A DNA stretch of 18,773 nt. Source: Anaerorhabdus sp036641015 (GTDB lineage Bacteria; Bacillota_I; Bacilli_A; Erysipelotrichales; Erysipelotrichaceae). Under the pieces are notes generated by a model. That model did no database searches. It was not told where the DNA came from and worked only from the letters and a program-made list of their open reading frames with translations. The stretch spans positions 1 through 18,773 of the forward strand of contig NZ_JAVWFO010000034.1 in NCBI RefSeq assembly GCF_036641015.1, written 5' to 3'. Each line of letters starts with the position of its first letter. Position 1 is the stretch's first letter. A program made the position numbers and the translations under genes. Shown one piece after another: positions 14,998-18,773 of this stretch.

Positions 14998-16194
14998 ATG
15001 AAAATCAAAGTAGCAGTATTTTTTGGCGGTGAGTCTGTAGAACATGAAGTCAGTATAATTTCTGCAAAACAAGCAATGGAAGCGTTAGATCCTGAGAAGT
15101 ATGAAATAATTCCTATTTATATTTCAAAGAGTCGTGATTTTTATTGTGGAGAAGAGTTAAGAGATTTATCTCAATATAAGGATATGAGTGCTTTATTAAA
15201 TAAAGTGCCTCAAGTAGTGTTAGTTAAGCGTGATCAAAAAGTATATATTGAACCAGTAAAAAAAGGTTTGTTTACAAAGCCTATAAATACGGTGGACGTT
15301 GCAGTACCGGTAGTTCATGGAACTAATGGTGAGGATGGAACATTACAAGGATATTTAGAAATGCTTAAAATACCATATGCAGGATGTGATGTTGTTGCAG
15401 CAGCAGTTGGTCAAGACAAAGTAATGATGAAACATATTTTAGAAAATTCAAATATACCAATGACACCTTGGTTTTGGTTATATGCTCATGAATTTGAAAC
15501 TAATAAAGATGAATATATTAAAAAGGCTAGTGAATTAGGATATCCATTGGTATTAAAACCAGCATGTCTTGGATCATCAGTAGGAATTGTAATAGCTCAT
15601 AATGAGGAAGAGTTCATTGCTGGTGTTGATGAAGCAGGGAGTTTTGATTTTAAGGTAGTTGTAGAAAAGATGGTACAAAATCTACGTGAGATTAATGCAT
15701 CGGTTATGGGCTCTTGTTTTTCATCACAAGTTGGAGAATTAGAAGAAGTAACAAAGAATGATGAAATATTATCTTATAAAGATAAGTATCAAGGTGGTTC
15801 TAAAAGTACTAAAGGATCAGGTTCTAAGGGGATGGCTAGTACATCACGTTTAGTACCAGCTCCTGTTGCTGAGGATGAAACTAAGAAAATTAAGGATTTA
15901 GCGCTTGAAGTATTTAAAGTTTTAGGATCAAGTGGAGTTTGCCGAATTGATTTTATGATGGATGGTAAAACTCATGAGATAGTTGTAAACGAAATTAATA
16001 CTATTCCAGGATCATTGGCATTCTATCTATGGAGTCCATTAGGAATTGACTTTACAAAGTTAATGGATGAGTTGATTAAAGTTGCATTAGATCGTCATAG
16101 ACGTAAAGAAAAAATGACTTTCTCATATGATACAAATTTATTAGCAAATTATTCTGAACAAGGTAGTAAAGGTTCTAAAGGTGTAAAACGATAG
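14998..16194 (+). CDS. ddl: D-alanine--D-alanine ligase
   Basis: Ddl joins two D-alanines with ATP to supply the end of the peptidoglycan stem peptide. The 398-aa protein shows GGESVEHEVS (10-19), HGTNGEDGTLQG (107-118), the ATP-grasp KPACLGSSVGI (187-197), RIDFM (316-320) and NEINTIPG (331-338). Tyr264 in DKYQGG occupies the omega-loop position where D-Ala-D-Ala enzymes carry Tyr and D-Ala-D-Lac enzymes (VanA type) carry His. The protein is longer than most Ddl because of a Gly/Ser/Lys-rich omega-loop insert (about 265-280) and a C-terminal tail (about 370-398) ending GSKGSKGVKR. The ATG at 14998 has GGAG at 14986-14989, 8 nt upstream; the in-frame GTG at 14989 overlaps this site and is rejected. 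deoD follows after 37 nt with no terminator between. Confidence 0.95.
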   Translation: MKIKVAVFFGGESVEHEVSIISAKQAMEALDPEKYEIIPIYISKSRDFYCGEELRDLSQYKDMSALLNKVPQVVLVKRDQKVYIEPVKKGLFTKPINTVDVAVPVVHGTNGEDGTLQGYLEMLKIPYAGCDVVAAAVGQDKVMMKHILENSNIPMTPWFWLYAHEFETNKDEYIKKASELGYPLVLKPACLGSSVGIVIAHNEEEFIAGVDEAGSFDFKVVVEKMVQNLREINASVMGSCFSSQVGELEEVTKNDEILSYKDKYQGGSKSTKGSGSKGMASTSRLVPAPVAEDETKKIKDLALEVFKVLGSSGVCRIDFMMDGKTHEIVVNEINTIPGSLAFYLWSPLGIDFTKLMDELIKVALDRHRRKEKMTFSYDTNLLANYSEQGSKGSKGVKR

Positions 16195-16203
16195 AATCTC
16201 ATA

Positions 16204-16209
16204 TATAAT
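16204..16209 (+). promoter_or_regulatory. Possible -10 element upstream of deoD
   Basis: TATAAT at 16204-16209 lies in the 37-nt gap between ddl and deoD, at the same distance from the start codon as other -10 boxes in this window. No good -35 precedes it. deoD may instead be read only through from ddl. Confidence 0.3.
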
Positions 16210-16231
16210 ATAGACAAATGGAGGGTAATAT

Positions 16232-16945
16232 ATGTCAACACCACATAACGCCGCTGAAAAGGGGCAAATCGCAAAAACAGTATTAATGCCAGGAGATCCA
16301 CTTCGTGCAAAATTTATTGCGGAAACATTTTTAGAAAATCCTAAACAATTCAATGCAGTACGTAATATGTTTGGGTATACAGGAACTTATAAAGGAAAAG
16401 AAATCTCTGTAATGGGTTCTGGTATGGGAATGCCAAGTATTGGTATTTATTCTTATGAACTATATACTCAATACGGTGTAGAAAATATCATTCGTATAGG
16501 CTCTGCAGGGGCTTACACAGCAGATTTAAAAGTATTTGATGTTGTACTTGCGGATAGTGCTTATAGCGAATCTAGCTATGCTTTTGTGCAAAGTGGATAT
16601 AAAGAAGACAAAACATATCCATCAAAAGAATTAAATGATAAAATTAAACTGGCTTCTACTATGGTAGGCATACCTTTAACTGAATCTTGCATTCATTCAT
16701 CAGATGTATTCTATCGTGAGGGTGGACTTGGTTATGTAGATGTATTAATTAATGAAAAGAAATGTAAAGCAGTTGAAATGGAAAGTTTTGCATTATTCCA
16801 TAATGCCAATGTTTTAGGTAAAAATGCTGCATGCTTAATCACTATTTCAGATAGTTTTGTATCAAGTGAAGTAACTACTGCTGAAGAACGTCAAAACTCA
16901 TTTACAAACATGATGAAAATTGCATTAGAAGCAGCAATAATGTAA
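16232..16945 (+). CDS. deoD: Purine nucleoside phosphorylase, DeoD type
   Basis: DeoD splits purine (deoxy)ribonucleosides with phosphate into free base and (deoxy)ribose-1-phosphate in purine salvage. The 237-aa length equals the hexameric bacterial class. Visible elements are His5 near the N-terminus (active-site contact from a neighbouring subunit in this class), MPGDPLRAK (19-27, phosphate binding), GSGMGMPSIGIYSYEL (62-77), RIGSAGAY (88-95), VEMESF (181-186, ribose contact) and Asp207 in TISDSF, the base-protonating acid. GGAGGG lies 6 nt before the ATG. It follows ddl by 37 nt; the functional link to wall synthesis is not obvious. No clear hairpin terminator was found in the A-rich stretch that follows. 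Confidence 0.96.
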   Translation: MSTPHNAAEKGQIAKTVLMPGDPLRAKFIAETFLENPKQFNAVRNMFGYTGTYKGKEISVMGSGMGMPSIGIYSYELYTQYGVENIIRIGSAGAYTADLKVFDVVLADSAYSESSYAFVQSGYKEDKTYPSKELNDKIKLASTMVGIPLTESCIHSSDVFYREGGLGYVDVLINEKKCKAVEMESFALFHNANVLGKNAACLITISDSFVSSEVTTAEERQNSFTNMMKIALEAAIM

Positions 16946-16989
16946 TTTAAAAAATTAATAAAAAAAATTCAAATTTAGAAAAAAAGTAC

Positions 16990-17018
16990 TTGCCATCAAA
17001 AATGCTTTATGGTACTAT
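16990..17018 (+). promoter_or_regulatory. Strong promoter of the tRNA operon
   Basis: TTGCCA (16990-16995, 5/6 to the -35), a 17-bp spacer and TACTAT (17013-17018, 5/6 to the -10) with a TGG extension (17010-17012) give one of the best promoters in the window. Transcription should start near 17025, about 19 nt before the first tRNA. Confidence 0.75.
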
Positions 17019-17043
17019 GATATAGCACTGTTAAGTATTACAT

Positions 17044-17134
17044 GAAGAAGTACTCAAGAGGCTGAAGAGGTGCCCCTGCTAAGGGTATAGGTCGGGAAAC
17101 TGGCGCGAGGGTTCAAATCCCTCCTTCTTCGCCA
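17044..17134 (+). tRNA. tRNA-Ser(GCT)
   Basis: The 7-bp acceptor stem GAAGAAG/CTTCTTC pairs 17044-17050 with 17124-17130. The anticodon loop CTGCTAA (17076-17082) reads anticodon GCT for serine codons AGC and AGU. The class II variable arm forms a 5-bp stem (17091-17095 with 17100-17104, two wobbles) closed by GAAA. The T-arm is GAGGG-TTCAAAT-CCCTC (17107-17123). The discriminator is G17131, and the 3' CCA is encoded (17132-17134). Confidence 0.97.
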
Positions 17135-17141
17135 TAATATT

Positions 17142-17217
17142 GGTCTGGTGGTGTAGCGGTTAACATGCCTCCCTGTCACGGAGGAGATCGCGGGTTCGAT
17201 TCCCGTTCAGACCGCCA
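17142..17217 (+). tRNA. tRNA-Asp(GTC)
   Basis: The acceptor stem GGTCTGG/TCAGACC (17142-17148 with 17207-17213) has one G-U pair. The anticodon stem-loop CCTCC-CTGTCAC-GGAGG (17168-17184) gives anticodon GTC for aspartate. Discriminator G17214 and an encoded CCA (17215-17217) are present. It lies 7 nt after the tRNA-Ser gene and shares its promoter and terminator. Confidence 0.98.
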
Positions 17218-17231
17218 TTTATTACAGTGTG

Positions 17232-17258
17232 CCTATATTGAAAAATATAGGTTTTTTT
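17232..17258 (+). terminator. Terminator of the tRNA operon
   Basis: A perfect 8-bp stem CCTATATT/AATATAGG (17232-17239 with 17244-17251) with a GAAA tetraloop is followed by seven T residues (17252-17258). Confidence 0.92.
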
Positions 17259-17328
17259 ATGTTTTAGGACAAACATAATCTTCTAGATGAAAAAATTTTG
17301 TTAGTATTAATGTCAACATAAAATTGCA

Positions 17329-17395
17329 CAATAGTAATGAGAAAAAATGAGAGTAAAGAAAATTCATGTTTTAAGGAATTTGAAAATTACTATTG
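17329..17395. repeat. Perfect 10-bp inverted repeat upstream of the first lipoprotein gene
   Basis: CAATAGTAAT (17329-17338) and its exact reverse complement ATTACTATTG (17386-17395) are 47 nt apart in the 241-nt gap between the tRNA-Asp gene and the lipoprotein start. The right arm overlaps TTGACC (17393-17398), the best -35 candidate of the gap, although no good -10 lies 16-18 bp further on. It could be an operator pair or a chance match in AT-rich DNA. Nothing else was recognised in 17259-17458. Confidence 0.4.
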
Positions 17396-17458
17396 ACCCA
17401 TATCATAATAATTAGTAGTCTATGGTTAGAATAGAAAAACGAAGAAAGGATGTTCGAT

Positions 17459-18178
17459 ATGAGAAAAATATATTTATTGCCCATTATTTGCTTGCTGTTT
17501 ATATTAACAGGATGCATTCAAAACGAAAGAGATAATAACGATGTTAACGAAACTCAAGTACCAACTCCTTTAAAAGATACGAATCAACAATTTGAAATTA
17601 ACTACGATATTAAAGTTGATCTGATTCAATATTTTTCTTCAAGAAGTATGGATTCAATTAAGGAAGTTGAAGACAATGTATTTGAAATCACAATGATACC
17701 TGAGGACTGGGATACCGAGTTTAAATATTACTATAACTTCAATAAGAAAGAGCTAATTACGATAAGTGCTTATCTTGATGAGACAGTTGTACCAACTGTT
17801 TTTTATTGGGGAGATAATCAATGGTTACAAGAAGGAACATGTAAGTATTATTTGGGTACAGGATTTGATAAATCAACAGATTGTTCTAGAGTAGATGAGG
17901 GTATAGTAGCTTTGCATGCAGCATCGAGGCAAGAAATAGTCTTAGGTAATATACATTCTACGTACTCACAACAAAAATCTGAATGTAATAGTATGTTTGA
18001 TAAAGAGACAGGAGAAAGACTTTGCGAGGCTTGGGTATTGTTCGATAAAAATGTGAGAAATAAGTTCTATATAGAGATAAATAAATATATGGACAATAAT
18101 TATACGTTTGATGAAAATATAACAAGCGAAAAATATATCAAGTTAATACAAGATCAAATTGACAATGGTTTTCGATAA
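17459..18178 (+). CDS. Predicted lipoprotein of unknown function
   Basis: The 239-aa protein starts with a lipoprotein signal peptide: MRK, a hydrophobic core, and the lipobox LTGC with Cys19 as the lipidated residue. A polar, Asn-rich linker of about 25 residues follows, then a domain with no family I recognise (about 45-239). This contains four cysteines (128, 142, 176, 189), an even number compatible with two disulfides outside the cell, and a Trp/Tyr-rich stretch (WDTEFKYYYNF). The start at 17459 is chosen because AAAGGA (17445-17450) lies 8 nt upstream; the in-frame ATG at 17450 overlaps that site. It follows the tRNA operon terminator and precedes another lipoprotein gene, suggesting a small accessory surface-protein cluster. 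Confidence 0.85.
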   Translation: MRKIYLLPIICLLFILTGCIQNERDNNDVNETQVPTPLKDTNQQFEINYDIKVDLIQYFSSRSMDSIKEVEDNVFEITMIPEDWDTEFKYYYNFNKKELITISAYLDETVVPTVFYWGDNQWLQEGTCKYYLGTGFDKSTDCSRVDEGIVALHAASRQEIVLGNIHSTYSQQKSECNSMFDKETGERLCEAWVLFDKNVRNKFYIEINKYMDNNYTFDENITSEKYIKLIQDQIDNGFR

Positions 18179-18216
18179 TCGAATTAAACTACATAATATA
18201 AATTATAGAGGAAATT

Positions 18217-18300
18217 ATGAAGCGAAAAATTATTGTTTTAGCTATATTTGCACTAATTTTAGGATCAGGCACAACAACAATTTTTGATAATAAAGATTAG
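18217..18300 (+). CDS. Possible 27-aa membrane or signal-like peptide, or gene remnant
   Basis: ATG at 18217 with AGAGG (18207-18211) 5 nt upstream opens a 27-codon ORF, MKRKIIVLAIFALILGSG followed by TTTIFDNKD and a TAG. Two or three basic residues, a hydrophobic stretch and a short polar tail are exactly what the signal peptide of a secreted protein looks like. It may be a genuine small membrane peptide or the 5' remnant of a secreted-protein gene. The following 50 nt do not continue it in another frame in any obvious way. The good ribosome site is the main argument that it is translated. Confidence 0.45.
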   Translation: MKRKIIVLAIFALILGSGTTTIFDNKD

Positions 18301-18351
18301 TGAGAGAACAAAAATGAAGTATAAAGATTCATTTATAGGGAGAATTTAAAT

Positions 18352-18773
18352 ATGAGAATATTTAGTAAATGTATATTTCTATTTTTTTCATTATTATTAC
18401 TAGGATGTTCATTTGGGAATGAAGATATAAATCAACAACTTAATATCAGTGAAAAAGGTCAAAAAACCGAAAGAAAATTAGTAACGGTTGACAAAACTAA
18501 AGAAACAACAAAGAATTTATTATCTGCTGAACAAAGTGACCAGATACTTGATTTATTCGAACAACAATTTCATAAAGAATTTATAATAATAAACTATGAT
18601 GGTAGTAACATTTACAGTGATAATTATGTTAATTTGTCAATAGCTTCAAAGGACAATCCAAATTATTTTTTTAGTTCATTAAAGTACTTGGATGATTTAT
18701 ATATTGATAGATATGATCTAATTTATTATGAGATAACTCAGTACCAAAAAAAAGCAGATTTGGTATATGAAAA
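18352..18773 (+). CDS. Second predicted lipoprotein (partial, runs off the window)
   Basis: The frame is open from ATG 18352 to the window edge (140 codons visible). AGGGAGA (18337-18343) lies 8 nt upstream. The N-terminus MRIFSK, a Leu/Phe-rich core and LLLLGC (lipobox LLGC, Cys19) form a lipoprotein signal peptide. A Lys/Thr/Asn-rich linker of about 40 residues follows, then a domain with many Tyr, Asp and Ile residues (for example YLDDLYIDRYDLIYYE). I recognise no family and see no convincing similarity to the first lipoprotein beyond the same layout. Its C-terminus is outside the window. Confidence 0.75.
   Translation, partial: MRIFSKCIFLFFSLLLLGCSFGNEDINQQLNISEKGQKTERKLVTVDKTKETTKNLLSAEQSDQILDLFEQQFHKEFIIINYDGSNIYSDNYVNLSIASKDNPNYFFSSLKYLDDLYIDRYDLIYYEITQYQKKADLVYE

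Noticed and set aside
15769..15800. Ddl as a D-Ala-D-Lac (vancomycin-resistance type) ligase
   Set aside because: The omega loop has Tyr264 where VanA-type enzymes have His, and no vanH or vanX is nearby.
16946..16989. Terminator after deoD
   Set aside because: The stretch is A-rich with only weak short pairings and no stable GC-containing stem followed by T residues.
18314..18349. Ten-codon ORF before the second lipoprotein
   Set aside because: Too short, without a convincing ribosome site or composition.
1..18773. CRISPR array, insertion sequence, riboswitch or T-box
   Set aside because: No regularly spaced repeats, transposase-like proteins, terminal inverted repeats or long structured leaders were seen. 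Nearly all gaps are under 150 nt, and the longest (17218-17458) shows only the tRNA terminator and one inverted repeat.

Overview
The window is AT-rich chromosomal DNA from a low-GC Gram-positive bacterium (Bacillota). The basis is the adjacent cdaA-cdaR-glmM set typical of that phylum, strong GGAGG-type ribosome sites, and rho-independent terminators after many transcription units. Some features (short intergenic gaps, a membrane-anchored MurF-like ligase, no TGA stop in any gene) would fit the Erysipelotrichia/Mollicutes side of the phylum, but that placement is an inference. The standard code reads every gene through, and tryptophan is encoded by TGG.

Layout. Bases 1-57 hold the last codons of an upstream gene, whose stop lies inside a terminator hairpin. 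A PLP aminotransferase (123-1250, +) converges on a TraB-family membrane protein (1281-2447, -) across a two-way terminator. Divergent from traB is the c-di-AMP and aminosugar operon: cdaA (2573-4468, with an unusually long C-terminal tail), cdaR (4468-5874) and glmM (5874-7208), joined by TAATG stop/start overlaps. A CssRS-like response regulator and sensor kinase (7269-9328) follow, from a promoter that partly overlaps the glmM terminator.

A two-way terminator separates these from a minus-strand operon read leftward: an unrecognised 121-aa protein (11103-10738), an NfeD-like protein (10726-10301) and an SPFH/stomatin protein (10273-9368). Next come an alpha/beta hydrolase and a Mur ligase with five predicted membrane segments (11243-13598, +), an AI-2E/PerM-family membrane protein (14861-13644, -), D-Ala-D-Ala ligase (14998-16194, +) and purine nucleoside phosphorylase deoD (16232-16945, +). 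A tRNA-Ser(GCT)/tRNA-Asp(GTC) operon with its own promoter and terminator occupies 16990-17258. The right end (17459-18773) holds two unrecognised lipoproteins, the second cut by the window edge, with a 27-codon signal-peptide-like ORF between them.

Theme. Most of the core is cell-envelope biology. GlmM starts UDP-GlcNAc synthesis, CdaA/CdaR make and tune c-di-AMP (which in Bacillota is linked to wall and osmotic homeostasis), Ddl makes the D-Ala-D-Ala that MurF-type ligases use, CssRS-type systems sense secretion stress, and SPFH/NfeD pairs organise membrane domains. No insertion sequence, phage gene, CRISPR array or attachment-site duplication was seen. The least conventional items are the roughly 360-residue tail on CdaA, the membrane-embedded MurF-like ligase, the unknown first gene of the NfeD-SPFH operon, and the lipoprotein cluster after the tRNAs.
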